This document shows positions 17,707-27,900 of a stretch of 64,000 bases of DNA, in pieces. Position 1 is the stretch's first letter. Each line of letters starts with the position of its first letter. The notes beneath the pieces were generated by a model. It searched no databases. It was not told where the DNA came from and saw only the letters and a list, made by a program, of their open reading frames with translations. Both the position numbers and the translations under genes were made by a program. Origin of the DNA: Chryseobacterium sp. YIM B08800 (GTDB lineage Bacteria; Bacteroidota; Bacteroidia; Flavobacteriales; Weeksellaceae); the NCBI RefSeq assembly GCF_026163565.1, contig NZ_JAPDKN010000025.1, positions 62,001 to 126,000 on the forward strand, read 5' to 3'.

Positions 17707-19092
17707 ATGTCCAAGAAAAAGGTAACCATCGTATTTGATATTGGAAAGACCAATAAAAAATTCTTTTTATTTGATAAAAATTACAAAGAGGTCGTTCGTG
17801 AATATACAGAATTACCACTCACAACAGACGAAGACGGTTACCCCACGGAAGATCTTCCCGCATTGCAAAACTGGATAAAAGATAATTTTAATGCCATTCT
17901 TGATGATGAAAATTTTGAAGTAAAAGCCATCAACTTTTCTACGTATGGAGCGAGTTTCGTACACCTTGATCAGAAAGGAAATGTTTTGACGCCTTTATAC
18001 AACTATACCAAACCGATGGATCAGGATATTCTTGATTTATTCTACGAAAAACACGGTGGAAAATTAAAAATTGCCCGTGAAACAGCATCTCCACAAGCAG
18101 GAATGTTGAACTCTGGTTTGCAGTTGTTTTGGTTAAAATATAAACATCCGGAAGTTTTCAAAAAAATCCGTTACAGCTTACATTTACCGCAGTATTTATC
18201 GTATTTATTTACTGGGATTTGTGTTTCAGAATTTACATCAATAGGTTGTCATACCAATCTTTGGGATTACGATAAAGCAGATTATCACGATTGGGTTTAC
18301 GAAGAAGAAATTGATGCTTTATTGCCGCCAATTGTTCCTACTTCTGCAAGTATCAATACGTCTTACAGAAACAAAAAAATTAAAATCGGTGTCGGTATTC
18401 ACGACAGTTCTTCAGCGCTATTACCTTATATTTTAAGCAAGAAAGAGCCGTTTTTATTACTTTCAACAGGAACATGGAGTATTTCTTTAAATCCATTTAA
18501 TGATGAAAGCTTAACAGATGAAGACATCGAAAACAATTGCCTAAATTATATGCGAATCGATGGAAAACGTGTGAAAGCATCGCGTTTTTTTATGGGTAAT
18601 GAATATAAAATTCAGGTCGAAAAACTCTGCGATTATTACGGAAAGGAATATGGTTTCCACAGAGAAGTACAATTCGACCAGGATCTGTACCTTCGTTTAA
18701 TGAAACATAAAGCGGTTTATTTCCGTTTTGAAGGTATTATTTTAAAAAGAAAAATGATTACTGCAACAGATTTAAACTCATTTGAAACTTTTGAAGAAGC
18801 CTATCATCAGTTAATGATTGAACTGATGGATTTACAGATTCATACGATTAAAAATGCAATCGGAAATTCAGATATAAAAAATATTTACATTGACGGAGGA
18901 TTTACAGACAATGACGTCTTTATGAAACTGATGTCGCATCATTTTCAGCATTACAATGTAATGTCTACACATTCTCCGCTAGGTTCTGCATTGGGAGCTT
19001 CAATGGTGATTTCAAACAAAAAAATAGACGAAACTTTTCTACAGCAGCATTATCAGATGAAAGTGCTTCAACCGTTAATTTTAAATTATTAA
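17707..19092 (+). CDS. FGGY-family rhamnulokinase
   Basis: 461 residues, the usual length for FGGY sugar kinases. Phosphate-1 motif VFDIGKTNKKFFLFD lies at the N-terminus; the adenosine region shows LLSTGTWSISLNPF and NIYIDGGFTDNDVFMKLM. Pathway context makes L-rhamnulose the substrate: the gene stands between the isomerase and the lactate dehydrogenase and the aldolase needing the 1-phosphate is encoded upstream. By sequence alone another deoxy-ketose such as L-fuculose would be possible. The start at 17707 gives the expected beginning of the first strand. It is separated from the next gene by 81 bp that form a strong inverted repeat. Confidence 0.88.
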   Translation: MSKKKVTIVFDIGKTNKKFFLFDKNYKEVVREYTELPLTTDEDGYPTEDLPALQNWIKDNFNAILDDENFEVKAINFSTYGASFVHLDQKGNVLTPLYNYTKPMDQDILDLFYEKHGGKLKIARETASPQAGMLNSGLQLFWLKYKHPEVFKKIRYSLHLPQYLSYLFTGICVSEFTSIGCHTNLWDYDKADYHDWVYEEEIDALLPPIVPTSASINTSYRNKKIKIGVGIHDSSSALLPYILSKKEPFLLLSTGTWSISLNPFNDESLTDEDIENNCLNYMRIDGKRVKASRFFMGNEYKIQVEKLCDYYGKEYGFHREVQFDQDLYLRLMKHKAVYFRFEGIILKRKMITATDLNSFETFEEAYHQLMIELMDLQIHTIKNAIGNSDIKNIYIDGGFTDNDVFMKLMSHHFQHYNVMSTHSPLGSALGASMVISNKKIDETFLQQHYQMKVLQPLILNY

Positions 19093-19098
19093 ATTTAG

Positions 19099-19160
19099 TT
19101 GTTGGTTGATAGTTGTCAGTTGATGGCAAAATCTCAAAACCAACAACTATCAACCAACAA
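19099..19160. repeat. 18-bp perfect inverted repeat between kinase and lactate dehydrogenase genes
   Basis: TTGTTGGTTGATAGTTGT (19099-19116) and ACAACTATCAACCAACAA (19143-19160) are exact reverse complements. The arms are built from short TTG/TGA repeats like those at 15958-15990 (GTTGTCGGTTTTTAGTTGTCGG), a type of low-complexity intergenic repeat. It could fold in the mRNA 13 bp before the next start. Confidence 0.75.
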
Positions 19161-19173
19161 CCAATAACTAATT

Positions 19174-20325
19174 ATGTCGTTTCCATTTGATACCAATTAC
19201 GCTTCTCTCGAATTGCTGATTGAAAAAGCAAAAAAAAGAATGCCCCGTTTCGCTTTCGAATATTTGGATGGCGGATGTAACGAAAACATCAATCGAGACA
19301 GAAATACAAGCGAATTGAGAGAAGTTTTGCTTCGTCCGCAATATCTGAACAATAATTATACGGAAGCCAATATGGAAACTGAATTGTTCGGAAAGACTTA
19401 TTCTGCACCTTTCGGAATTTCTCCTGTTGGTTTACAAGGATTAATGTGGCCCAATGCTCCGGAAATTTTAGCAAAAGCAGCTTTCAAACATAATATTCCA
19501 TTTATATTAAGTACGGTAACAACAAGCAGTATCGAGAGAATTGCAGAATTAACGGAAGGAAAAGCTTGGTATCAATTGTATGATCCTAAAGAAGAATGGT
19601 TGCGTGATGATATTCTAGACCGTTGTGAAGCTTCTGGTTATGATGTGTTGTGTGTTTTATCTGATGTTCCGACTTTTGGTTACAGAGCAAAAGAAATAAG
19701 AAACGGTTTGGCAATGCCGCCGCAACTGAATTTCAGAAATGTTTCTCAGGCTTTAGCAAGGCCAGAATGGTGTCTGGAAATTTTGAAACATGGTGTTCCA
19801 AGTTTTAAAACGATGGAAAAATACATGGACAAAAATATGGGCGTAAAACAGCTCGGACAGTTCATGAATTCTACTTTTTCCGGAAGATTAAATTCAGACA
19901 GAATAAAAGCCATCCGTGATAAATGGAAAGGGAAATTGGTCATTAAAGGAGTTGCTTCAGATGAAGATGCTGCAGAAGCAGTTCGTTTAGGTTTCGACGG
20001 AATGATTATTTCTAATCATGGCGGAAGACAGCTTGATGCCGGAGAATCTACGATTTCCGTTGTGAAAGAAATCAGTGAGAAATACAAAGGTCAAATCAAG
20101 ATTATGATGGATAGTGGAGTGAGAACCGGTCCTGATGTTGCCAGAGCTTTGAGTTGTGGCGCAGAATTTACTTTTATGGGACGTACTTTTATGTATGCAG
20201 TCGGTGCTTTAGGCGAAAAAGGTGGCGACCATATTATTGAAATGCTTAAAATGCAATTCAGACAGGTAATGGAGCAGGTTTGCTGTGATAAGCCCGAAGA
20301 TCTGCAGAAATTTAGAGTAAAGTAG
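19174..20325 (+). CDS. FMN-dependent alpha-hydroxy-acid (L-lactate) dehydrogenase
   Basis: 383 residues, the length of LldD-type enzymes. Family signatures: PRFAFEYLDGGCNEN near the N-terminus, FGISPVGLQGLMWP (FMN site), STVTTSSIERIAE, WYQLYDP, LVIKGVASDEDA and the active-site block MIISNHGGRQLDAG with catalytic His and substrate Arg; then MMDSGVRTGPDVARAL. No signal peptide. Such enzymes oxidise L-lactate to pyruvate and pass electrons to quinone or oxygen. Its place after the lactaldehyde dehydrogenase gene suggests that the L-lactate made from rhamnose is its substrate, which would channel all carbon into central metabolism. Confidence 0.9.
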   Translation: MSFPFDTNYASLELLIEKAKKRMPRFAFEYLDGGCNENINRDRNTSELREVLLRPQYLNNNYTEANMETELFGKTYSAPFGISPVGLQGLMWPNAPEILAKAAFKHNIPFILSTVTTSSIERIAELTEGKAWYQLYDPKEEWLRDDILDRCEASGYDVLCVLSDVPTFGYRAKEIRNGLAMPPQLNFRNVSQALARPEWCLEILKHGVPSFKTMEKYMDKNMGVKQLGQFMNSTFSGRLNSDRIKAIRDKWKGKLVIKGVASDEDAAEAVRLGFDGMIISNHGGRQLDAGESTISVVKEISEKYKGQIKIMMDSGVRTGPDVARALSCGAEFTFMGRTFMYAVGALGEKGGDHIIEMLKMQFRQVMEQVCCDKPEDLQKFRVK

Positions 20326-20483
20326 TTTTTAAGCTGGAAGCAGGAGGAGGGATGCTGGAAGTTTTACAATTCAGCAAAAAAAGAAACAGAATAAATTTAT
20401 CAATAGGAACGGGCTTTGGCCCATTTTTAAATAAGAAGAAATTCAATTATTTTAAAATTAAAAATAAATAACATAATTTGATT

Positions 20484-20927
20484 ATGATTAAAAAAATAAT
20501 ATTCACCATTGGTTTTTTAATGACATTTGTTGTGTCTGCACAAAAAGTAAATGATAATGAAGCCGTTACTGCTGCAGCTGAAAAATTAAGATTAGCCATG
20601 GTAAGCGGAGAAAAAGCAGCATTAGAATCTTTAATTTTACCTGAGCTGACGTATGGACATTCAGGAGGTCACATTGATGATGCAAAGGAATTTGTTGAAA
20701 AATTAGTCAGCAAAAAATCTGATTTTTTAACCATTGATATTACTAATCAAACCATCAATATTGTTGGAAGCACAGCAATTGTTCGTCATCATTTTTACGC
20801 AACGACGGCTGATCTTGGAAAAGATCCGGGTGATGTAACGTTGGATATCGTATTAGTTTGGGTAAAAACCAAAAATAACTGGAAATTATTGGCAAGACAG
20901 GCCGTAAAATCTGGAAAGAAAAAATAA
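20484..20927 (+). CDS. secreted NTF2-like (DUF4440) protein
   Basis: About 147 residues, starting at the inner ATG that begins the signal peptide (IKKIIFTIGFLMTFVVSAQ). The mature part looks like an NTF2/SnoaL cone: AAAEKLRLAMVSGEKAALESLI, LTYGHSGGHIDDAKEFVEKL, SDFLTIDITNQTINIVGSTAIVRHHF and LVWVKTKNNWKLLARQAVK. Members bind small molecules; some are enzymes and many have unknown roles. It closes the rhamnose run before the bidirectional terminator at 20949. A periplasmic role linked to the pathway is only a guess from position. Confidence 0.75.
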   Translation: MIKKIIFTIGFLMTFVVSAQKVNDNEAVTAAAEKLRLAMVSGEKAALESLILPELTYGHSGGHIDDAKEFVEKLVSKKSDFLTIDITNQTINIVGSTAIVRHHFYATTADLGKDPGDVTLDIVLVWVKTKNNWKLLARQAVKSGKKK

Positions 20928-20948
20928 TTGACCAAATTAGAATAAACA

Positions 20949-20982
20949 AAAAATTCGTAAAGCCAACTTTACGAATTTTTTA
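20949..20982. terminator. bidirectional terminator between the rhamnose run and the gntR gene
   Basis: A 14-bp perfect stem (AAAAATTCGTAAAG / CTTTACGAATTTTT) with a CCAA loop. A and T runs flank it on both sides, so it can stop convergent transcripts. Confidence 0.9.
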
Positions 20983-20994
20983 ATGAATAGGGTT

Positions 20995-22041
20995 TTATAA
21001 AGAATCCCTTTCAATATATTTAAAGACATTATTTACCTGCTCTTTTTTATTTTTTAAAACCATATACGCTGCAGATTCTGCCATTGCTTTAAAATCTGTG
21101 GTGATTACGGTAATTCCCAGCAACTCTTTCAAAGGGGTTTCGTTGTAGGAAATAATTCCGATGTCTTTTCCCAATTCAAGGTTTTTCTGTCTGATTTGTT
21201 TTACTAAATTCACCAAATCACGCTCGCGAATGGTGATGAATATATCTTTATCCTGAAGTTCCATATCGGGATAAATTTCATCCAAAATTTCGTAATCCAA
21301 TTTAAAATCTTCACAAAACTTCTCAAAACCACGTACAATACGGAAAGGATAGGGATGAATCGATTTATTCGGATAAACCAAAATGATTTTCTCGTATTTT
21401 TTTATTTTTTCTAAACCTTCCTTTAAAGCGTTGTAAATATCATGCTCAAAATCTTGAAAAATAGAGCCGTATTCTCCTGAAATATTAGGTTTCGTATTGT
21501 CAAGCATCAACAATTTATTCTTCGGGATTTTTTCAATCATTTCGATTGCTCCTTGTGTAGAACTGGTGTGTTTCGACTGTTCATCACGAAAATGGGGCAT
21601 AATGACATAATAATCAAAACCACCAAGATTTTTTTTCAAAGAATTGATAAAAAGGGTTTCGTCACAATGGTAAATATACATCTCAACATTCCCTTTGGTA
21701 CCGATTGCATTGACGAAATAATTATAAATCATCATTTTATAAGTACTCGGTTTGTTAATCAGAAAGAAAATATTAATAATGTCATTCTTATTGATGCGCG
21801 AAATATAATATCCTTTCCCTTTTACCGACTCAATAATTTGCCTTTTGCGAAGCTCTTTGTAGGCTTTTTCTACTGTATCTCTAGACAGAAAACAAGATTC
21901 GCTAAGCTCATTGATTGAAGGGATTTTTTCTCCAATCTTGATTTGTCCTCCGTCAATTCCGTTCAAAATAGAGTCTACAATTTGCTTGTATTTCGGAACT
22001 CTCGAGTTTTCATTAATGTTGATTTCTAGTGTTTCAGACAT
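20995..22041 (-). CDS. GntR-family transcriptional regulator with periplasmic-binding-like sensor domain
   Basis: 348 residues. Residues ~10-75 are a GntR winged helix: KYKQIVDSILNGI, IGEKIPSINELSESCFLSRDTVEKAYKELRKRQII, and the wing SVKGKGYYIS. The rest looks like a LacI/periplasmic-binding-like ligand domain (IIIPYPNK-type strands, KDIGIISYNETPLKELLGITVITTDF, MAESAAYMVL). This architecture is used by Bacteroidota sugar regulators. Convergent placement directly after the rhamnose genes makes it the best candidate for their rhamnose-responsive regulator; no other regulator lies in the locus. Target sites are not proven, though the upstream region holds a regular ACGTCT array (22369-22456). 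Confidence 0.88.
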   Translation of the reverse strand: MSETLEININENSRVPKYKQIVDSILNGIDGGQIKIGEKIPSINELSESCFLSRDTVEKAYKELRKRQIIESVKGKGYYISRINKNDIINIFFLINKPSTYKMMIYNYFVNAIGTKGNVEMYIYHCDETLFINSLKKNLGGFDYYVIMPHFRDEQSKHTSSTQGAIEMIEKIPKNKLLMLDNTKPNISGEYGSIFQDFEHDIYNALKEGLEKIKKYEKIILVYPNKSIHPYPFRIVRGFEKFCEDFKLDYEILDEIYPDMELQDKDIFITIRERDLVNLVKQIRQKNLELGKDIGIISYNETPLKELLGITVITTDFKAMAESAAYMVLKNKKEQVNNVFKYIERDSL

Positions 22042-22368
22042 GATTTTGAGGTAGGAGATGGTACTTCAGTTAAAAAATTATTTATTCAATGTATTGATTA
22101 AATATTGAAGACAATTTACAAAAATTTAGATTAACTATTTTATTGATGAATTTAATATAGATAATAGCTTTAAATCGTTGAATTTTAAACATTTGTTTCT
22201 TTAATTTATATTGCCTTTAATTTGTATGAAATTACCATTTTATTAAGTCAGCAATAAAATTTTATTAAATATTTAAATTAAAAATAACTTTTCATAAATA
22301 TTCAGTTTAAATATTTTAAATGTATTTATTTTGATTTAAAGAAACTCAAATAAATAATCCAAAAATGA
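22042..22368. other. AT-rich gap upstream of the gntR gene
   Basis: About 330 bp of very AT-rich sequence between the gntR start and the ACGTCT array. I see no ORF, tRNA or terminator in it; it probably holds the gntR promoter. Confidence 0.5.
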
Positions 22369-22456
22369 TACGTCTGACTTGGAATATTTACACGTCTGAA
22401 TAAGAAAAATAACACGTCTAAGTTTTACAATTAACACGTCTCATATTGAGTATAAA
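22369..22456. repeat. four ACGTCT hexamers at exact 22-bp spacing
   Basis: ACGTCT occurs at 22370, 22392, 22414 and 22436, each exactly 22 bp after the last; three of four read CACGTCT and three are preceded by TTA or TAA. The 15 bp between hexamers differ. Spacing of about two helical turns puts all copies on one DNA face, as in an iteron-like or cooperative protein-binding array. The conserved part is too short for CRISPR. Confidence 0.85.
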
Positions 22457-22488
22457 AAATAATGATACAGATTTCTGTAAAAAAGTAT

Positions 22489-22554
22489 GCTCCGGAGGAG
22501 CAGTATCTGTGTAGAAACAAAAATCAGAATAATTAGGGCAGTCCGTAGGACTGC
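22489..22554. repeat. dispersed palindromic repeat (CTCCGGAGGAG / CAGTCCGTAGGACTG)
   Basis: GCTCCGGAGGAGC (22489-22501) is followed by AGTATCTGTGTAGAAAC and then GCAGTCC-GTA-GGACTGC (22538-22554). Such CCGnAGG palindromes with a TGTAGAAA phrase are a familiar dispersed intergenic repeat in Bacteroidota; the element at 2756-2904 carries a related GCTCCGTAGGAGC core. Confidence 0.65.
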
Positions 22555-22627
22555 TATCCAAAAGAATTCTCACAACAAATTCCGAATCAAATCACCCAAA
22601 CCCTAAAACTCTCAAACCCTCCGACAC

Positions 22628-22658
22628 AAAAAAAGCCTGCTCTTTTCAGAACAGACTT
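22628..22658 (-). terminator. Rho-independent terminator of the minus-strand hydrolase set
   Basis: On the minus strand AAGTCTGTTCT pairs with AGAGCAGGCTT (two G.U pairs) around GAAA, followed by a T-run. It ends transcription from the 22683-29889 genes. Confidence 0.88.
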
Positions 22659-22682
22659 CAATTAATATGAATGTGAAGTTTT

Positions 22683-24821
22683 TTAAGGCATCTTTTTAAA
22701 CCCTTCCGCTTTTATTTTCCATGTTCCGTCTTTCGGAAACCCTGGAAATTGCCCTGTAGAATTATCCCAACCTTCGAGCATCATTGCAACAGTTGTCAAA
22801 ACTCCACCATTTCCGGGAAGGTAAATTCTCAGTCTTCCATCTTGGTAATTATGTCCGTTTTTAAGATAGGTATTTGTCTGAATATCCATAAATAAAGCAT
22901 CTAAAGCTTTGTTCGGAAGCCCAAGCCTTGCTGCTGTCATAGCAGTCATTGGGAAATCCCAACCCCAAGTGTGTGCCCAGTTCCATCTTTCCCAAACGAT
23001 ATCAAGCGTGTTTTTCATAATTTTTTTATCCAGTTTTGGAGATTCAGGAACCATTCCTAATGCTCCTAAAACAGCTGGGTGGTCGGTCATCCATTTTGGA
23101 TAGGTGAAAGAATCTTTTGCCGATTCTGTCGATAAATAAACTCCATCCTGAACCGGAAGCGGAGCCAGTTTCGAGATTACATCATCCCATTTTTTATCTC
23201 TCGATTCGCCCAATCTTTCTTTCCACTGTTGCGCAACTTTCAAAGCCCAATCCCAATACGCAACTTCGTAAGTTGGGTTGTATGTATCTTTCGCCGGGAA
23301 AACTTCCTGTGCAGGAATTACCCCTTTTCCTAGATTATATCGGTTTTTTTCTTTGTCATAAGTTGCAAAATCAGCCATAAATTCTGCGGTTGCATACACC
23401 AAATCTTTATATTTTTCAAGAACTTTTTTGTCTTTGTTGTGACGGTATAAAAGTTCAGTCATATAAATCAAATGCGGTTGTTCCCAAATCAAAAATGCAG
23501 CTACAGAAGACGGACTTTCATTTCCTTCATTATCAGACATTTTAATCCAGCGAACGCCTTTGTAACCTTGTCTTTCAGCTAGTTTTTTTGCTTTTTCAAA
23601 AGACCTGAAATAATAATCTAATTGTTTTTCCAAAATCTCCGGTCTTCCCCACAAAGCGTAATGAACACCGTGCCACCAATGCATTTCCGTGTGCGGTTTT
23701 CCGTACCAACTATTGAAAGTCAAACCTGTTTCCTGTGGCGGATTGCTTCCTCCACACTGAACTTTTGTTAGATATTCAGACAGAACAATTCTGCGCTCCA
23801 GTTCATTGGCTCTTTTATCGGTGCTTCCTTCAAAATCTACGGCTGCACCGCTTTCCCAGAAGTTTTTCCAGCCAGCAATACTTTCTTTTTCTGCATCAGC
23901 AAATAAGGTTTTTGAAGATTTTGGATTTTTCTCTGAAAATTCAACCGTCAATTCCAGTTTTTTACTTTTCGAAGAAGGTTCAAAAACGAAATTATGCTTT
24001 CCGGATTCGCTTAATTTTCCATCCGTAAAATATAGTTGCGTGAAATAATCAGCAGTTTGTAATTTATGCTCAATCAATCCCTGCGTTGAATTTGAAGAAA
24101 TGATTTTTGTTGAATGTTTATCAGCATTTCCGTAAAAAGCTGCTTCATCCAAAAATTGTCCACTAGGATAAGGATATTTTGCAAAAACTTTTAATCTCTT
24201 TTGACTGATTAAATCAGACTCAATTTTAACCCCAATTTTATCTGAATTCTGAAAAGAAACAGTCCAAACCTTTACAGGAGTTCCTTCTAAAGAAAACTCA
24301 CTCGTGATAATTCCAGTCCACAAATCAATTTTCTGATTGATATTTTGAATATCTGAAACCTGTGCTTTTTGCCCATTCTTTTTAATCAGTTCAAGCCCGA
24401 TATTTCCCAATTGCAAACGATGTTGATTGACTCTGAAATATTCAACTGCTTTTTTGTTGCGTTCCGGCTCTTTGATTTGAACACTGTACAACGCTTTTCT
24501 TCCGTCATTATTGAAATCGTATGGCTTTAAAGTCTCCTCGAATTTATAATTTTCGGTATTCGGAAAACTATTCCAGCCCCATTCAGACTGAGTTCCGAGA
24601 GAAACTCCATTTTTGTAATATTCCGGGAAGGACTGCATTCCCGTGATGTCAACTGTGTAGGCAAATTTCCCGTTTCCAACCGTTAAAGTTGATAAAGTAT
24701 CTGCTTTTATATTGACGATATTATGTCGCTGAACCACTTTTTTACGGTCGATTTTCTGAGCATTCAAGGATGAAAACCCGATGCAGAAAAGACTCAGATA
24801 TATTGCAATTTTTTTATTCAT
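22683..24821 (-). CDS. secreted six-hairpin glycosidase-like protein, family not assigned
   Basis: 712 residues with a signal peptide ending LNAQ (~residue 21). The first ~330 residues look like a beta-sandwich (LTVGNGKFAYTVDITGMQSFP, TQSEWGWNSFP). Residues ~340-690 look like an (alpha/alpha)6 toroid: NELERRIVLSEYLTKVQCGG, GLTFNSWYGKPHTEMHWWHG, ALWGRPEILEKQLDYYF, EVAYWDWALKVAQQW, and a closing NWAHTWGWDFPMTAMTAARLG. This order is that of clan GH-L/M enzymes such as GH65 and GH95, but I cannot place it in a numbered family. Acidic residues in TEMHWWHG and YWDWAL are candidate catalytic ones. The neighbouring GH28 and DUF4450 genes suggest a pectic substrate. It may be a new or recent CAZy family. 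Confidence 0.7.
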   Translation of the reverse strand: MNKKIAIYLSLFCIGFSSLNAQKIDRKKVVQRHNIVNIKADTLSTLTVGNGKFAYTVDITGMQSFPEYYKNGVSLGTQSEWGWNSFPNTENYKFEETLKPYDFNNDGRKALYSVQIKEPERNKKAVEYFRVNQHRLQLGNIGLELIKKNGQKAQVSDIQNINQKIDLWTGIITSEFSLEGTPVKVWTVSFQNSDKIGVKIESDLISQKRLKVFAKYPYPSGQFLDEAAFYGNADKHSTKIISSNSTQGLIEHKLQTADYFTQLYFTDGKLSESGKHNFVFEPSSKSKKLELTVEFSEKNPKSSKTLFADAEKESIAGWKNFWESGAAVDFEGSTDKRANELERRIVLSEYLTKVQCGGSNPPQETGLTFNSWYGKPHTEMHWWHGVHYALWGRPEILEKQLDYYFRSFEKAKKLAERQGYKGVRWIKMSDNEGNESPSSVAAFLIWEQPHLIYMTELLYRHNKDKKVLEKYKDLVYATAEFMADFATYDKEKNRYNLGKGVIPAQEVFPAKDTYNPTYEVAYWDWALKVAQQWKERLGESRDKKWDDVISKLAPLPVQDGVYLSTESAKDSFTYPKWMTDHPAVLGALGMVPESPKLDKKIMKNTLDIVWERWNWAHTWGWDFPMTAMTAARLGLPNKALDALFMDIQTNTYLKNGHNYQDGRLRIYLPGNGGVLTTVAMMLEGWDNSTGQFPGFPKDGTWKIKAEGFKKMP

Positions 24822-24920
24822 TATATAGATTTATTTAGTTCAAATTTTATTTTTTAGCCTCGAATGCACGAATTAATAATACATTTTTATTAAAATATTC
24901 GTGAATTCGTGGCATTAAAC

Positions 24921-27900
24921 CTATCTCAAAACAGTTGCGCTCATCATTCCAATCACAACGTCATTACTTACAGCCGTTAATTTTATCGATTTTAACTCTT
25001 TGTTCGGGTCAATCGGTAAATCCAGAATCGTTGCAGCACCACCATCAACCTGACGGTCTGTAAATCCTTTGATACTCGAATATTTACTTAAAGTTCCGCC
25101 TTTGTACAATTCTCCGGTTTTCAACTGAACCCGAAACGGAATTTTATCATCCGGAATTTCAAACGCAAAGTTATCATCAAACAAATCCTGCTCAATCGGC
25201 CACCAATTTATCGGATTTTTTAGCTCTAATTCTGAAGTCGAGCCATCAACATATTGAACCGTAATTTTTCCATTCACAATCTGTGACTGCATCGGATTCG
25301 TAGAACCTGCCATCAGGAAATAGATTTTCTTTCCTTTCCCCGAAAGTGGAATTTCAATTGAATCAGGATAATTGTCCCACTGACTTGCAAAGGCAATATT
25401 TTTATCTTCTTTATCAATTAAAAAAGGAATTCCCAGAAACTCAATTTTGTTGTTTTTCCTTTTATTCATCAATCCACTGTCATCAATTTGAGCGGTAATT
25501 AACGGATAGCACCAGTTTCCAATTCCTTGCCACGGAAGCTGTAGCGTAGGGACTTTCAATCTTGGCGAAAGATATTTTTGGTTGAAAATATCAGTTACTT
25601 TTTCATTATATTTTGATGCTAATGAAATATTGTTGAACTGACCTTGATTTTCAATTTCCCAATCTGTGATTTCAATATTTTGTTTAATTCCGTTGTATTC
25701 AAGCGTGATAAAATTGGTTCCTTTACTTAAATAATTTATTGGAATTTCAATTGACGAATTTTGTTTTTTTTGAATGCTAAAAGTTTTATTTAAACCATTA
25801 ATACTCAGTTTTCCATTAATTGGATTGGATGATTTTGACTGAATCTGCAATTTTTTATTCAACCATTTTGTTTCCAAAGGAAAACGAATATCAACATTCA
25901 CAGGTTGCCACCAACTTGTTCCGTTTTGCTCAACTTGCACAAAAAAAGTACCTTTTCTTTCTTCCTGAATTAAACCAAATTGATTTCCATTTCGAGTTTT
26001 AATTAATTCTTGCGGGTCAAGAATATCTTTAATTTTCTTTTTTGAATCAAAATTCAACTGAAGACTTTCAGAAATATAATTAGTAAAATCAGTCTGTTCA
26101 TTTTTAATTTCTTCACCCGAATAATTAATTTCAATCTTAAAATCTTTTCCTTTCGACGTTTCAAACTGAATAATCGGCTGTAAAATAGAATTAGGTTTAA
26201 TTTTCCAATCCACATTTTTACCATTCACTTTTACCGATTTGATATTAGGATAATTTACAGGAATCTGCATTTCCAATGAAACAAAATTCTGATATTTTGA
26301 ATTAAATAAATATTCAGTTTTCTTGGAAGTTCTTTTAAACTGATATTCCCAATCCGGAAGTTTCAGTTCTGCAGAATTCCAGTCTTTCGGAAATCCCGGT
26401 TTAATGCTGATTTTATTTTCTAAAAGATTCGGATAAACTCCAAAAAGTCCTTCGGTCAAAGTTCTTGAAGCCACACCAATCGGGTCTGCAAAATCTCGGT
26501 ACAATTCTCCACGAAATGCATCGTAATGTGAAAGCTGTTCAAAATTTCCTGGACTGATGCCATAATACATCGACTCAACCAGATTTCCTTTCCAAAGTTG
26601 GTACGCATCTTCATTTCTTCCGGCTTGCCAATACGCCAAAGCGGCCTGTAGATTTTCCGCTAAAGCCACATTGTTAATCGACCAGTCGTAAGGTTGCCAA
26701 TTGGTGGTCGCCAACGTAAAATAGTCTTTATTGTCCGCACCTTTTACCGTAATAGGAATTTTTGGTGTATGATTATTAATGTATTGTAAGTTCTGATAAT
26801 CCTCAAATTCATTTAAAATAAACGCATCAGAAACGTGATAAATAGACCAGATTCCCGGCTTATCGTGAACGATTTGATTGCCTAAAGCATCTTTATATTC
26901 TGAAAAATATCCTTTGTTTTTAATCCAAAGTTCATTTTTCATTGCCTTCAAAATCGCATCAGCTTCCTGTTCGTAAGGTTGAGGGTTTTCGCCAATAATT
27001 TTTGCCAGTTTCGCCATTTCACGATTGGCTCTGTAATTATAAGCCGAAGTATGCGTCACTTTTCCACCAGAATATTGAAGCGCATCGCTTGCCCAAATCG
27101 CTGCATAGGCATCATACAAATCACCGCGTTTGAAATTTCGTTTTTCCCAATCCATATGGCGAACCATCGTCGGCCACATTTTCTTCAGAAATGCTTTGTC
27201 TCCCGTGTAATTGAAGTGCGAAAACATCTGGTCAAAAAACACCAGATTCATATCGTAATGATGTGGTTTTGAGTTGTCGTTCGGGTTTCTGGAAACATAT
27301 CCGCTGGAAAAAACCGAAGTTCCCATTTTCTCCGCACTTCTCGCTAAATGAAGCAAAGTGTCCATTTCGACAGGTGCAGAATCAGGTTTTAAAACCTGCG
27401 AATTGGCGTAACTTTCAAAATGCTCTTTCGCTCGGTCGTGCCAACTCAACGCATTGGCTGTGTAAGCTCCTCTCCAAGCATTCAGTCGCATTCTCCAAGC
27501 CACTGCTCCGTGAAGGAAAGTTGGACTTTCCCAAATTCCGTCTGCGGCAACGGCTAAATTCGCTCCGAAATTATTTAAATCTGCATCCGGAGTTTTGAGC
27601 TGAATTCGATTCGTTAATGTTAAACGAGCTTTTTCAGCTTCATTAAATATATTTTTTAAATCTTCATCCGAAAAATTTTTAGCTGGTTTTCCTTTTGCAA
27701 CCTGTATATAAATCGGTTGTTTTTGTGGAGAATAAGTAGCGTAAATAATCGGTGATTTATCTATTTTATTCTGAGTAAAAGCGGAAAGGTTTTCTAATGT
27801 TTTTGCGTCAGTCATCTGCAAAAAAGGAACATTCGAAAAGTTCCCATTTACCATTTGAGCTTCCTTTTTCTTATTTAAATAATTCAACTGAAACTGATTC

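Noticed and set aside
22369..22456. Possible CRISPR array
   Set aside because: The conserved part is only six to seven bases and the spacing is 22 bp in total; no cas gene is near. It is reported as a binding-site-like array instead.
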